A stretch of DNA of 64,000 bases from Bostrychus sinensis (GCA_020698575.1 CM036242.1:12969624-13033623), one strand, 5' to 3'. Shown: positions 1-11,988, counted from the first letter of the stretch. The notes: generated by a model not told the origin, from the sequence alone. Translations and numbers: made by a program.

Positions 1-1539
1 AAAAAAAATCTCGTTTGCATAAGAACATAACATTCACTTTTCTTATATGGAAGTGCCTTATGTGAAGCTGAAAACCAGTTCTCAAAGCCAGGTTAAGCGG
101 CATCAGTAAATGAAGGTTGTGGTGTGATGAATAGGAGCTAAACCCATTGACCTGAGGTGCCAACTCAAGCAGATGAATCTTTGCTTTTCTTTCCTCTTAT
201 CCCTGTTTGCTTTGGGTGACCTTGTGCACCGGCCCTGATGCTCTGTGTTCACACAGCACTGGCCTAATGGCTTAGATAGGCCCCGGCTCGGCCAGTACTT
301 TCCACCAAAACAGCCCCTGTGCGTTGTGTTCTGCCCTGCCCTCCTCAAGTATTCACTGTAACCTCTGATTTGAAAACAGCCGGGCAGGGGGACCAGGCCC
401 GCCAGGAAATTGCACCTGCTTTTATAGCAGCGGGATCCAGGGCTGGAGTGAAGTGTTCACTTAAAACTGAAAGGCGGCAGACAAGTGGGGCACCTCGCTG
501 CTGTGCATCTTTGCCCTCTGTTGTCTTTGCACAAAATGAAAGATGCTGGAAGTGTGTGCGTGCGTTTGTGAGTTATCCTCCCTTCCCTCTGTCCTTTGTA
601 TGAAATGAGCCCAGATGGTGATTGATTTTTCAAGTGCTGACATCCCTGCTTGAGAAGAACCCCTCCTTTTTACAAACACACACACATACCCTTCTTTGTG
701 CCGAACAAGTGAGGCACACTAACATCGCACTGCCATCATCGTCTTTGTGACTGCCAGAAACCAGCATTGATTGTCAAAACTATGCATGCAAACAAACAGC
801 CTCACGCACACACTCAAGATGAGAGGTCACACTTTACCTGTATTCACACTTGTATAGCTTTAACAAATGGAGATTGAGGCTATGCTGAATCCAAACACTA
901 CTTGATACACTTTATAAAATGAATAGTAAATTATCAGAGAATAAAGCCAACAATTTGATGCTGGCAACTCCTCAATTGTAACACTAGTCATTTTCTCCAT
1001 TTTAAATCTTTGTAAAGTGAACACATTTTGGATTACTTTTTGGACAAAGAGAACAATTTAACAACTTGGGCTGGGAGATTAATTTGAAGATTAATTTGAA
1101 CATTTTGTCCTTTCTTCTGATATACCAATAATCCAAGTAGTCATTCAAAAAGTCCTCATCATCTGAATCAATAATGAAATCAAAGTTTTGAAACAATAGC
1201 CATGCCCAAACTCACTGTGTAATTCCTGTGTAGACATCATTTTGTAGAGTTGCAATATGCATTAACTGTGTTGAATATTAGAATAAGGATGTCACCTGCA
1301 ATAATAAATACCAGTTTGGCTGTGAGTAATTTTCAGTGAGTTATATTTAGCTTTACCACAATTTCATTTCAATCCGGACACTTATTTGGAAATTTTTGTC
1401 TTTCCAAAAGAACACCATAACATTTTTATTATAAGAAACAGTAACTTTGGATGTTGATATTGCAATTCTTTATACCAGTTTAGTACCACCAAATTAGCAA
1501 TATAAGTTATGTTTCTGCACAGTTTTATCACAAACGTTG
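1..1539. other. Intergenic, AT-rich, no gene seen
   Basis: No open frame here has domain-like sequence, and I see no splice-flanked exon. A short CA run lies at 676-689. The part from about 100 to 800 is GC-richer and less repetitive than the rest and could hold regulatory sequence, but nothing specific is recognised. Confidence 0.6.
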
Positions 1540-1657
1540 GCATGTTTTTCAAAACAGAGTCACAATTTTATGTAAAAAGAATATTTAGGCTTTAAATAGG
1601 CCAAGCAACTCTTTGCAACTCACTTTTGGGTCCTGACCCACCAGTTGAAAATCACTG
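1540..1657 (-). mobile_element. hAT-like MITE, family A, end fragment
   Basis: The right edge at 1641-1657 reads CCAGTTGAAAATCACTG, the inverse of the terminal repeat CAGTGGTTTTCAACTGG seen at 18787. Just inside it both copies carry GACCCA and a TTGCAAC(T/C)CAC block. CAGTG-type ends with TTCTCAAC/TTTTCAAC are typical of vertebrate hAT (Charlie-type) elements. The other end of this copy is not clear, so the left boundary is approximate. No transposase is present. Confidence 0.55.
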
Positions 1658-3027
1658 GTTCTATGTTACAACTATATTAAATGTGCTTCTGCAGAATTTA
1701 ATTTAAAATATGGAAATTTTAAGTAAAAAAAAGCATGCAGTGACCTTATTACAAAGCAGTGTAAAGCAAAAGATCATTATAAAAATACACAGTACAGGAC
1801 ATATGCCATTAGAAATAGTTTCCTTGGTGACAAACGGGGCAGCGTAGACCGAGATGGCAGGCAGGGCTCAGCTCTATAGTGACAGAGAGCTGTACGCCAC
1901 AGCAGCCCCATTGAGTTAAAGTGGCTGTGTGGCTAAATGATGTCATTGGCTAACTAGGCGTTCTCAGGCCATTGCCTCTGTTTGCGTGACTAAATACATA
2001 CAATTAAGGCCTCGGCACTTCTCAATCTCTGTGAACTCATTGTTATCCCCGGGTTCAAGTGCACTGATAATGGGGGCCGGAGGAAAACAGGCGTAGCAGT
2101 GAGAGACACAGAGAGCTGGTGGGTAAAATAGACATCTCATTATTAGTGGCATTCTCTTTCGCCCCAACAGCACCACGAAAGCCTTGCTCACTCATCTGTT
2201 TCTATTGCTGCATACTCTTCTCCCCCCCTGCACACTGCTCCTCCTCCTCTGGCTTTTTCTTGTCTCATTTTTTCAGATTTTACCTTTTTGCTACAGCCAA
2301 CTACAAACATCTCTTCTGTTTGTTCTCTCTTCCTATGTGTGTCCTCTTTGTTATGTGAGGATGCATTGTTTAAACAGCATTTGCCTCCGTACACTGGCCC
2401 CTTTTCACTAAGTATGACGCACACCTTTTTACCATTGTAACCAGTTGCATGCGGTGAATAGGCCGCTCTCTTGTCTCTCCCCTCCACCCACCACCCCCCT
2501 CTCTTTTTTCTTTTTTTTCCTGCTCAGCTTAATGCCACCTCGAAATGCATCATTAGACAGTTAGGCTGCTGTGAAAGTGGTAGGACAGTGGACGCGCTGA
2601 CAAACCGAGTGGGATCAGGATCGTTTAGAAAGGGAGGGGTATGGCGATTTTTCCCAACGCCCTCAAGCTCTTCAAGACTTGCTCTGAACGTAAATGACAT
2701 GAACTGTAACTAAAATTCAGTCTGCAATGTCGAAAATGAAAAGTCTCAAATATGTACCAATACAAAGTTGCCATAAAAACAAATGTATTTTTATGATCCA
2801 AAGTCTGGCCTGGATTCCTTTCATAGCCCAAGGTCAGATTTTATATGACCAGCTGCTTATACCCTAAAGTGTATTATTCCGCAAAGACTGGTATGAAAAT
2901 TGCATATGCATTTCATTGAAATTCTCAGCAGTTCAGATTTCACAAAATATCAATGGAAATAATTTCCCATAAAATATAGTTTAAATTAAGGTTATTGATG
3001 TGCCAAGGATGTCGCAACCAGTGTACT
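1658..3027. promoter_or_regulatory. CNE-like islands in intergenic DNA
   Basis: No coding sequence seen. The stretches at about 1820-2115 and 2520-2720 have balanced composition, few simple repeats and no similarity to the repeat families of this window, which is how conserved non-coding elements look by eye. Pyrimidine-rich runs lie at 2215-2290 and 2478-2522. Function is inference only. Confidence 0.3.
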
Positions 3028-3525
3028 TTTTGTGCTGGTTCCAAGTCAGGATAATGACCTTTTCCACTAGGTCGGAACGGGACAGTTTGGGGGTGTTTCC
3101 ACTTTCCAAAGCATTCCAAGGCATTCCCAAGCCATTCTACTTTTGAGACTCCTTCACGAGGGGTGCCGGCACAGTTATGCAGTCTGGAGCAGTTAGAGGT
3201 GGGCAATGCTGCGAGTTGATTGGATGAGAGCGAATCCTCACTCAAAACCTCAAAAACAATCTCTTTGTTGTGCTTGTGTGACATCAGTGTTTATATACAG
3301 TAACAGACCCAGAGTAATGGAAACACAGGTTTTGGGGCTAACTGTACCAAACCATCCCGTACTGATGCGACTCTTGCCATACCCGTATCTGAGGAAAAAA
3401 ACCTATAGTGAGGGCTTCATCAGGAAGGGCATCCAATGTAATGTAAACCGTATGCCAATCACTGCACACTAGGAGGCTGATGATTTGCAGTGGCAACTCC
3501 TAAAGGAAAAAGCCGAAAGGAACTA
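3028..3525 (+). mobile_element. LINE 3'-tail copy split by an insertion
   Basis: The left piece at 3031-3058 (GGTTCCAAGTCAGGATAA) and the right piece at 3408-3523 (TCAGGAAGGGCATCC, then GGAGGCTGATGATTTGC and AGCCGAAAGGAAC) are the two halves of the tail unit tandemly repeated at 62068-62760. They are separated by about 350 bases that fit a DNA transposon, so this copy was broken by a later insertion. The unit resembles a common teleost LINE 3' end; the clade is not certain. Confidence 0.6.
3059..3404. mobile_element. hAT-like MITE nested in LINE tail
   Basis: Imperfect inverted repeats lie near both ends: ACGGGACAGTTTGG then TGTTTCCAC at 3077-3101, and inverted TGGAAACA then CCAAACCATCCCGT at 3318-3360. 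Fish elements with a TTTCCACTG / GGTTTGG-type end are common hAT-derived MITEs. No transposase frame. It interrupts the LINE tail at 3028-3525. Confidence 0.5.
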
Positions 3526-4684
3526 ACGCCAACTTAATTTTGAGTTAAAACATTTGTACAGGTTAAGAGGACGCTATGTTTTATAATGACTAATGGAAAA
3601 AGATTTGAACGTTTCAGTGGATGGTATTAGCCCTGGGCCAATCACATGCCTGCATAGCTTTTTCCTATTGGCTGGTTTATACTGTATGTTTATTTGGTGA
3701 GAAAAAAAAAAAAAAAAGCAAAAATTAATAAATAATTGCAACAATTAAAAAAGCATTGTTACAGTTTCAGATGCAGAAGGCAGAAGACCAGGTCGGTTGT
3801 TCCCAGTGACTCTGCGACAGCAAAAAAAAAAAAAAAATGTAAATGAATACAGGCTTTGAAATCTTGTTGAATACAAGACAAGAAATGCAGAAACCAAGAG
3901 GTCTAATACTTATATTAGAGGTTTATTTGTAAGGTAAGCGCTAGACTTACAACTTACAACTGGAAAAGTCACTATGTTGCTGTTGGGGGATGAGGGGTGG
4001 GGTTGTTCCATAACACATGCGTTTTCCAGTAATACAGTTCTAAACATTCTAAAATGAGCATGACTTTTAGACAAATAAATCCCTTAGAAATGCCTGCTTA
4101 AGGAATTGAAACCTTTTGAAATAAACACAAATGAGAGGTCACATTGTGGCCCCTTTCCCGTGACTCACACACGCTCCCTCACACACACACTTACACAGAG
4201 CCGCAGCAGCAGATCGAGTGTAATCGTCTAAAGCGAGACTTCCCTGATGGCCCCGACACTTGACAGTGATGCCCTCAAGTCTCAGAGAAAACGCTGTAAC
4301 CGGAGAACGATTGCTTCTGTCTGTCTTGAGTAACCGGATCGCCACGCCGCGCTCCCTGCTCACAGCCGCACACACACCGTCACTGGAACCCACACACTCT
4401 CCAGCAGACGGGGGGGATCGGATTCTCACCAACACTTCCACGGGTGTATCCAGATTTACAGCAAAATACTAGAGAGAGAGAGAGAGAGAGAGCAGCGGAA
4501 GTCACTGTACAGAATCCCATGAGTCAGTATGTGCACATGCAGGTGGAGAAATTGGAATCATTGTTTTTTGTCAGATTTTAACCTAAGTTTTAATCTGCAT
4601 GTAAACGTCTTAGTCTGATGGGGTCATTTGGATTTCCTTCACTAACACACTTGGATAATTTGGTTCATTGTCTTTATATACGGT
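3526..4684. repeat. Intergenic with A-tracts and (AG)11
   Basis: Poly-A runs lie at 3702-3717 and 3822-3837 and (AG)11 at 4471-4492. The part at 4139-4450 is GC-richer with several CpGs and no repeat similarity, so it is a possible CNE. No gene is recognised. Confidence 0.6.
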
Positions 4685-4990
4685 TTATGGCATGCTGCAA
4701 TTATGGCTGGAGAGATGTTCAGCAGCACACAGTAAACAAGCAGACCAACTAAACAACTTCCCAGAGCATAGACCATCAACGACAGCTCTCCAGCGGATTC
4801 TATCTTGGGCATTTTGTGTTAGCGCTCCCCAAGATGTTCCCATTTCTCCTATGTCCATCTCAAGTTTCTTCTTTCTCCTTTTCCCTGGCGGGTTCCACCT
4901 TACTGCCAGGTACCAATGCATATTCTTGTACTGGTACATAGAAGTTGTTTTGGTGGCTTGCATTCCATGTGGCTTTCTCCACACAGCCTT
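4685..4990 (-). pseudogene. LINE reverse-transcriptase C-terminal relic
   Basis: The minus-strand frame of about 99 codons contains RWNPPGKRRKKK, then MGTSWGALTQ and AQDRIRWRAVVDGLC. This matches the conserved C-terminal tail of non-LTR retrotransposon polyproteins in animals: an RWTPPGKRKRGRP-like basic block, then KEMG..WG, then AQDR..WR..V.ALC. It is the segment after the reverse-transcriptase domain; the catalytic RT core and endonuclease are absent. The frame opens without a credible start and is a 5'-truncated dead copy, not a host gene. The clade (RTE-like or similar) is inferred from the tail motif only. It adjoins the unexplained minus-strand frame at 5003-5317. Confidence 0.7.
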
Positions 4991-5002
4991 ATTCTACACC
5001 AT

Positions 5003-5330
5003 TTAGGACCTCCTTCCTGTCCCAAGTTTGAAGTTTTCCAGTTTGCTGTCGCTACTGTTTCTATAGCTCTTATTTTTACAGGGCCAGGTTGTTAACCCAG
5101 CGCTCAACTCGGCAAGGAGGAGAGGGGATTGCACTTTGTCAGGCCTCTCACCTTTTACCTGTCCAGCAAGGATGACTCTACCAGGGGAAATATCCCCCAC
5201 TGGCACAGCTCTCAGGGTCATTGAGATGAAGTCATCCTGTATATTCTTGGTCACTCTGCCACTGGCTAACTTGTTTGTTGGTTGCTTTGGTCTCTTGTGT
5301 TGAGAATGGTTAAACATGAAAGCTCAACTG
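5003..5330 (-). pseudogene. Possible repeat-derived ORF remnant
   Basis: A 104-codon minus-strand frame (with GDISPGRVILAGQVKGE and KLENFKLGTG) lies directly upstream of the LINE relic on the same strand. The composition looks coding-like, and the block seems to me like sequence repeated in fish genomes, but I cannot assign a domain. It may be an upstream part of the same retroelement after internal deletion, or a second repeat. No intact gene is claimed. Confidence 0.3.
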
Positions 5331-5526
5331 CTGTAGCTTAAAATGTGTTTCTTTGGTTTTTGGATGGCACAGTTACCAAGTAAAGGATACTTTTACTGTT
5401 TTGTTAGTACAACTTCATTTTGTGAAGTTGTAATGTAAATAATTATTTATAAATAAAAGGATTCTCAAGTAAAGTAGCCAAAAATATCAGCATTTATCAA
5501 ATTCATATGATTTAGCAATACAAACC

Positions 5527-5565
<39 letters not shown>

Positions 5566-6200
5566 TAGTGCTATGCCCATGCACTGGGGATACAGTAGTT
5601 ATGCTCTTTCTCGTGCATGTAAACTTGGACAAAGTGAGAAATCTTATTTAAGCATTGAGAATTGTCCGAGTGTGTTCTACATGTAAACATATTTGAGTGT
5701 GTGTGTTCTTTTGGCATGACCCCTCAGCGATGAAAGGTGTGTCTGAAGACAGTGGTGGCGGTGGTGGGGGTGGTCATAGTCTAGGTAAATGGATCTTATT
5801 TAGCAGCGCGTCAACACGTGTAAGGGGGCCTACGGCTCATTACTCTGAGCCCGATCCTCTTCGCTTGCACACTGATGGATGGCGAGGGCTGCTGGGAGGA
5901 GGAGGAGGAGGAGAGAGGGGAGGAGGGAGGTGGGCCAGAGCGGGACGGACATCGACCCAACCCTCTTTAACTTCCCCTTCGATGCCCTTTCGCTGCTGGC
6001 TTCCTCTCCCTCAGCTTTCTCCCTGTTTGCTTTTTAAAAGTAAATTTCATATAATAAAATACCATGCAGACCTGGAGTTTACTCAGCTAATACATTCAGG
6101 CTTTTTTCTCTGTTTTAAGAGTTTTATTAACAGCATATGAACAGAGAGTACATTATCTATACTCTTTATAAAGAAAGGCTACCCAAGTTACATTCATAAA
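5331..6200. repeat. (TTA)n and G-rich simple sequence
   Basis: A (TTA)13-like run spans 5528-5565. GGTGGC-type repeats lie at 5751-5773, and a GGA-rich purine run at 5895-5933 (AGGAGGAGGAGGAGGAG). The 147-codon frame across this part is glycine-rich because of these repeats and is not a gene. Confidence 0.75.
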
Positions 6201-7719
6201 ACGCAGGCTATAACTCATATAAACCAAGTGGCTTTTTTACTTTCCTGGTATGGCTTTCTGAAGTATTATGCTGGATGGGATGGACTTTCTTTTGGGGAAG
6301 TTTGCTGTGCTGTCCAGGTGTCCAGGTTTGGGAGGCTGCAACTGATGATTTTAAAGCCACAGTTCTCATACCACACAATGGTACAGAGAATGAGAGAATA
6401 CTCACTGCATAAAAGCACATTTGGATCTAACTCTAGTTATCTTCAGCCTCCCTAAAAGGTACAGATGTTGGAGGCCTTTTTTATTATGATGGTAGTGTTG
6501 GTAGTTCATGTGTAGTCATTTGACAGGTATTTGAAGTTATAGTCCATCTCCACTGTTGTACTTAAATAATAGGAGTACCATGTAACATTACAATAGCTTT
6601 TCTGTTAAATTTCCAACTTGTTCACCTAGTGGATGCAAAGGTTTCTTGTCATGGCTTTGAGTAGATTGGCTTTTAGACATCAGAGGTTATAAGGGACAAA
6701 GTCAATACTAATGCAACCTTGACTTCCTTTGGTTTTTCATACATTTACACAAACACAATGTGAACACGAACAAAGCAGCTGTCAGCCCCCTTCCGCCTGT
6801 ACAGAGGGGTTTTTTCAAAGCGGGTCCCAAAAAGTCGGGATCAAAGTAGGATGGCAACAATCCATGCATCCATCTTTTAATAAAAGCTACGTTAAAAAGA
6901 AAGGAAGGGAAGGGACAGAGGGTAGACGGATATTTTCATTGTGATCTCGCTGGTGGGCTGTTTAAACAAGGAAACAAACACAGATTCATATCGTCATTGC
7001 TGTAAACTCCAGCCTCCCGTACGCTCCGTTGGTGGTACCTCCCAATTGTTGCTTATAAGCTCCTCGAAAGCTAACCTCAGAATGTGTTGAACTTTTAAAC
7101 CCCTACATTAGCTCCCTGACACTTAATTGTTACCAGCACACAAACCTGCACTGTAAATGTCTCAGGATACCACAAGTACACACACACAGAGAGAAAGACA
7201 CACGTAGGGCCTTTAAAAGCACTGAGTCAAGCCTTTTCCTCTCAGAGCATTCCTCTCATTCACGGAGGCAGAGTGCTAGTAGTGAAGCGCTTAATTGGCT
7301 TCAGATTGCTCTTTAACCTCAGGGTTACACCACACACACACACATTCACAGATGTGCGTGTGTATACTGCATATACACACGCACACATACACACACCAAT
7401 GGAGTACTAGCGCAGCCTGTTAAAGTCTTAAAGGAATGGAGTGTGGTTTTTACAACTCACTAGGGAGGTCAGAGGTCAACAGATTTGTAACAGACAATCT
7501 CTAAGGAACTGTCAGTCAAGGCTAAGATGCTGGTGGCTACTACTGCACACACAAGCTTATCTGCAGTGCACTCACAAACAACCAAAGGCAAGTGTGGTTC
7601 CCCTACACTGGAGAAATAGTGGACCATGGGATCAGCTGTGAGCCCTTATGCAGAAATGAAGGCCAGCTAACGGATCCCATTAAAACACCAATACATAGAG
7701 GCTGCACAATATGCTAGAG
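6201..7719. other. Intergenic; short CA/TG patches
   Basis: No gene recognised. CA/TG-rich patches lie at 7173-7206 and 7328-7398. The piece at 6960-7140 has balanced composition and could be regulatory. Other sequence is unremarkable. Confidence 0.55.
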
Positions 7720-8190
7720 CTTTTTTTTTTTTTTTCCTCATAACTTTGAATTTAATAAAGCAACGAGCTGTTACATTAGTCAACATGCGAGCTACCCATA
7801 TATGACTATATGGTGGAAAGTTTGCAAATGCAAAATTTCTCCTAAAAGTGTACACATGGAAAAAACAAATGCTTTAAGAGCATACTCTTCTTTGTGATTA
7901 TGTTTTAAAAGTTAATCAGCAGTATATATTACCTAATATTATGCTAGCTATAGCTTTATATTAGCATAGCAATAAGTAACAAGCATAGCCAACATGCTAG
8001 CTAGCCATGGCTAGAAAACATGGTGGTCAGCTTGCACTGAATGCAAGGGTTATAAAAAGTTTATAAATCTAAAAAGCAAATGTACTATTAACAACCAAGT
8101 TCTTTACTTAATGATTATATTTAAACAGATAATTAGAATTATATTACTTTATTATTTATTACTTTTTTCTTCTTCTTTATTGCAAAGTTG
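7720..8190. repeat. Diverged ~209-bp tandem duplication
   Basis: Two similar modules follow each other. CAACATGCGAGCTACCCATA at 7781 matches CAACATGCTAGCTAGCCATG at 7990. Each is followed by TATGGTGG / CATGGTGG, a GCAAATGC / ATGCAAG block, and then a TGATTATGTTTTAAA / TGATTATATTTAAAC block. The offset is 209. The upstream edge begins after T15 at 7721-7735. The two copies differ at many positions, so this is an old duplication. Confidence 0.65.
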
Positions 8191-8344
8191 TAGCCTTTTC
8201 CCATAGGATCATCACCCATATATGATCAGTACTAGTTGTAATTTGTTGGTGCACCGTTATGAGAGTCAATACACACCACGTAACTTATAACATGAAAGAT
8301 CCTTATACAGTTGTTAAATATACATAGATATACAAATATACATT

Positions 8345-8560
8345 CTCTCTCACATTCATTCAATAAGGGCAATTTAGATTATCTACTTCAACACATGCAC
8401 TTTGGGCGATGCAAGAAGGCCAGAGTATCTGGAGAGAACCCACGGTAAAACAAAAATGCAGACTCCACCCAGAGAAATTGTGTGACAGCCCGAGGATCAA
8501 ACTCACAACCTCCTTGCTGTAAGGTAAAAGCCCTAACTGCTCTGCCGCCATGCCCTCCCC
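8345..8560 (-). mobile_element. tRNA-headed SINE, family 1, minus strand
   Basis: On the minus strand it starts with a tRNA-like head (GCAGAGCAGTTAGGGC, then CAGCAAGGAGGTTGTGAG with the B-box-like GAGTTTGATCCTCG), followed by GGGTGGAGTCTGCA and an AATTGCCC block. The head, the TGGAGT(T/C)TGCA block and the AATTGCCC block also occur at 52342-52630 and 54261-54470. The far 3' tail is missing in this copy. Confidence 0.75.
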
Positions 8561-10240
8561 CTACTGATATAAACTTTATTTTATATATTTCTACAATTGC
8601 GAATACAAAAAAGTGCTGCTTCAAGTTGGTCCAGACCGAATCCATCTTGCCAGTCACCTCTGTTCATGGAGCCCAAATGGGACGTCTCACAGTCCCACTG
8701 CTGTCCCTTTAGCCCCGAGTCCAACTGGGCCTCTCTGCTACAGTCTGGCCCTTTAGTATCCTGCCCGATGGGATATGTGTGTCTGTGTGTCTCATCCTAC
8801 TGGGATTATTGCGCTTTCTGTCTTGAAACACAAGCTCCGAGATGAAGCTCTGGCTTGAGAGAAGGAGGAATTACAGTTTATCAGTGTTTGGAGATACTTG
8901 GACTGGCATCAGCTGCTTTCTTGCTTTCTGACATGGCATTAAAGGCATCCTAGCACCGGCCTGTCATTGTAGTGGACATGCAAAGATTTCTGCCTGATAT
9001 GTCTCTGTTTTTGATGCATATGTGGGTGTCTTTTTCTCCTCATTCCCATTGTTTATCATACATAGCGAATATGCTTTTCTGCATGACTCACCCTCCTTTT
9101 TTTCCCCAAGAATTAAGATTTGTGAGTCTCGCTCCCAAATTAGCTTTTACACTTTTATCCGAGCGCATGAAGAAACTTACTGTTAATATGATTGTGTTCG
9201 ATGGAGAAAGGAAAAGAATAATAGGCTGACGATTGTGGGGGAGATTGAGAGAGAGGGAGGGAAAGAAAAGAAGTGATTTAAAGCTGTGAGTAGATTAAGC
9301 TTTAAACCTCTGTGTTATGGTATGACTAATAGGCAACACATCAGTTTTTGGCCCTCTACACTCTTGATACTTATAGTTTGTTTGACTTGGTACAGTGTTG
9401 CTTAAAGAGAGCTAAGATGTGTTGTAATGCAAGCAATGAATCAATGATAGCAATGTTTAAAGTTGAGTGTTTGACCCAAAAACCAACAAACATCAACAAA
9501 ACAGGATTTTTAAAAATTGTTTAAAAAGTGTTTTTTGTTTACCACTGTTATATTTTACTGCACAGTGTACATCATTATTCATACAAATTAAATAAAAAAG
9601 CCCTCACGTTTTCTGCAAAGTCAAAGTAGAAGCTCCCTCAAAAGAAGGTGTTTTCTATTTAATATACATTATTTTAAGTTATAAAACTTCAAATACTAAG
9701 GCAAAGGTGTCCAAAACTATTTGAAGAAGGCTAAAACTAAAGCATATTATGGGAAATTTAATCTCTACAATTAACATTACATTCATTAAGTTAATTTCAT
9801 GGCTGTCCACTGTTGTCTTACAAATACACATTTTTATATGTAAACGGTAACAAAACTTTTTTACCATACAATGCAGTCTGACAATTATTGTTAATGTTTT
9901 TAAAATATGTTTATACATCTTAAATGAGATGTTCTTTAGGGAAAAAAATCATTCATGCTCACTATAAAATGTTCAGATTTCAACCATTTAATAACTATCC
10001 CTCTCTTTTATCCTGTACAGTATGGAATGTCTCATATAACATTATGCAAATGTTTCTATTGAATTTTTTAATAAGTCTTAATTTATGGTAAAGACAATAG
10101 AATAACTAACTGGGTCATTGTGCATACAATAGAGGGTTAATGGTCTTTTAAAGGGGCTTGTTTACATATAATATTTTTAATGCAACATAGAGACATCTGG
10201 CTTTATGAATTATATGTTACAAAGAGTTAAGAATAATTCA
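8561..10240. promoter_or_regulatory. CNE-like islands, then AT-rich DNA
   Basis: About 8640-8960 and 9060-9230 are repeat-free, balanced in composition and CNE-like by eye. From 9300 to 10240 the sequence is AT-rich with no recognised feature. A pyrimidine-AG acceptor-like site at 9097-9113 has no matching donor. No gene seen. Confidence 0.3.
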
Positions 10241-11130
10241 CAATCTGAACAAAAGACGCTGGTGCAGCCTGCGTAATGCCTGCCAGTCCTTCTATTGTAC
10301 AAGCTTATGAATGATTAAGCTACTGTAGCAACAAGGGCAGATCATATTACAGACGCCATTTTGTTAGTTCCTCTCACAATCTTTCATATCTCCACCACCA
10401 GAGATGCACAATCCCAATTAGGATGATGACGAGGACGGCGTGTGTATTTCTGTGTCTATGTGGGCGAGCGGGGTTCAGGCGGGGTGGCATGCTCCAGACT
10501 TAATGCCACAAATTGTTGTTAGATGCAGGTCTCCCTCTTGCCATTGCGTTTTTGGACAGGAAAGCGACGTGATTGGCTTTGTGCTGTCTTCCTGGCAGCC
10601 CACACCACCTGACATCTGTTCCCTCCTAACCACTCAGACTTATCTCCATCAGGGAACACACAAACACAGGCAGTGAACCCACACGTGCACGCAAATCAAC
10701 ACACATTTTGTCATAATGGACAGTTGACGGTGCCAGTCGAGAGCAAAGAAGACATATCTATATAGCACAAAAAAACAAAAAACAAAATGACTCTAAGACA
10801 AATAATTACACACTTCTTGTTTGTTCCGTCCATGCATTTTCATGTGTGTTTAAATTATAAAAGGGAAAACTGGCAAGGGTTGAAAGGCAAAACTGATTTG
10901 CTTATGCATTCAGGGCTGATTGTGGCGCTGTTGCAAATCTTATTGCATTGCTAATTTATATTATTGGCGGCGCAGTCCCTGGCATGGCACACAGGCCCGG
11001 GCGTATATCTTAGACATGTGGAATCTGAAGGCAGAGTGGCATGAGCACTCAGCACGGAGACGGATAAAGAATTTCAGACAGCTTAGAGTCTCTTAAGCAA
11101 ATAACAAATCTGGAAGGGGGTCTATAAAAT
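10241..11130. promoter_or_regulatory. CNE-like island cluster
   Basis: Repeat-free sequence with ATGAATGATTAAGC-type and CTAATTTATATTATTG-type homeodomain-like motifs at about 10305-10325 and 10950-10970, plus GC-richer parts at 10435-10680 and 10975-11060. No coding potential is seen. This is the usual look of teleost developmental enhancers, but the call rests on appearance, not on alignment. Confidence 0.35.
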
Positions 11131-11249
11131 GTGTTTTTTAACCCCGAGATGGAAGAAAAGAGGGATAGATGAAATAAAGTCGGAGCAATCTTCTCTCCAT
11201 AGTGAACTGATTCTTGGAAATATCAAAGGTGACTTTATGAATAATACAA

Positions 11250-11680
11250 AACAGTGACTAAATGGGGAATAAATCAGGTCTAAACCAGATCTAAACTAGG
11301 TCTGAACTAGGACTAAACCATGTCTAAACTAGGACTAAGCCAGGATAAAACCAGGACTTAGCCAGATTTAAAACATGTCTAAACCAGGTAAAATTAGGTC
11401 TAAACCAGTCACAACTAGGTCTAAATTAAGTTTAAATTACAACTCAACCAAGACTAAACCATGATTAAACAGGGACTAAACCAGGGCTAAAAGTCTAAAA
11501 CAGGCCTGTGCCAAGATAAACCGGGTCTTAACCAGGACTAAGCATGGGTCTAAACTTAAAATTTAGGCCCAGACCAATGTAGGACTAAAATTGCCTTAAT
11601 AACTTAATCATTAATAACTGCCTCTTAAGTGCCACCAGAAGCACCCAGTGGCACCCATACCACCATTTGAGAACCACTGC
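11250..11680. mobile_element. hAT-like MITE, family B, with minisatellite
   Basis: The right end at 11665-11680 reads ATTTGAGAACCACTGC, a hAT-type terminal repeat in inverted form. It is preceded by GCCACCAGAAGCACCCAGTGGC. The body from 11271 to about 11590 is a degenerate 11-13 bp tandem array around GGACTAAACCA. Related copies lie at 16651-17058 and 22133-22395, each with the ACTAAACC array and the same style of right end. The left terminal repeat of this copy is decayed. Confidence 0.65.
11271..11590. repeat. Degenerate ACTAAACCAGG minisatellite
   Basis: About 25 imperfect units of 11-13 bases with the core (G/A)CTAAACCAGG. Units vary by substitutions and by 1-2 base length changes. It lies inside the family B hAT-like element, and family copies elsewhere in the window have shorter arrays, so array size changed independently in each copy. 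Confidence 0.8.
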
Positions 11681-11988
11681 TTTAGAACATTTTGACATGA
11701 CATGAACAAAAACCTTACCATAGCCAACCCATCGTTGGCCCTGATTCAGACTGATACACCGAAGGGATGAAAAAGTTGTAGTGTACCTTCCAGGCTAGTT
11801 GCTAATTAGCTACAGTGCTAATGCTCCAAATCAGCCACATTTTTAAACCTGGATATTTTTCTGGAGCAGCACTGATGAACTCCAAAAGACTAATTATGGG
11901 TGTCTTTGGAAAGTTGTGGAACTTTTAGTGTGTATTGTTGCACCCATTACAACAACCATTCTTTTTTTAATAAGGAATCAATCCAGTA
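11681..11988. other. Intergenic spacer
   Basis: No recognised feature. It separates two transposon-derived pieces. Confidence 0.5.

Noticed and set aside
5697..6140. 147-codon plus-strand frame
   Set aside because: Glycine-rich because of GGTGGC and GGA repeats; no domain.
9679..9918. 79-codon minus frame, and GGTGTCCAAAACT as a hAT end
   Set aside because: AT-rich chance frame; no matching second end found.
11271..11590. CRISPR-like or telomere-like short repeat
   Set aside because: Degenerate 11-13 bp units with no spacers, inside a transposon.
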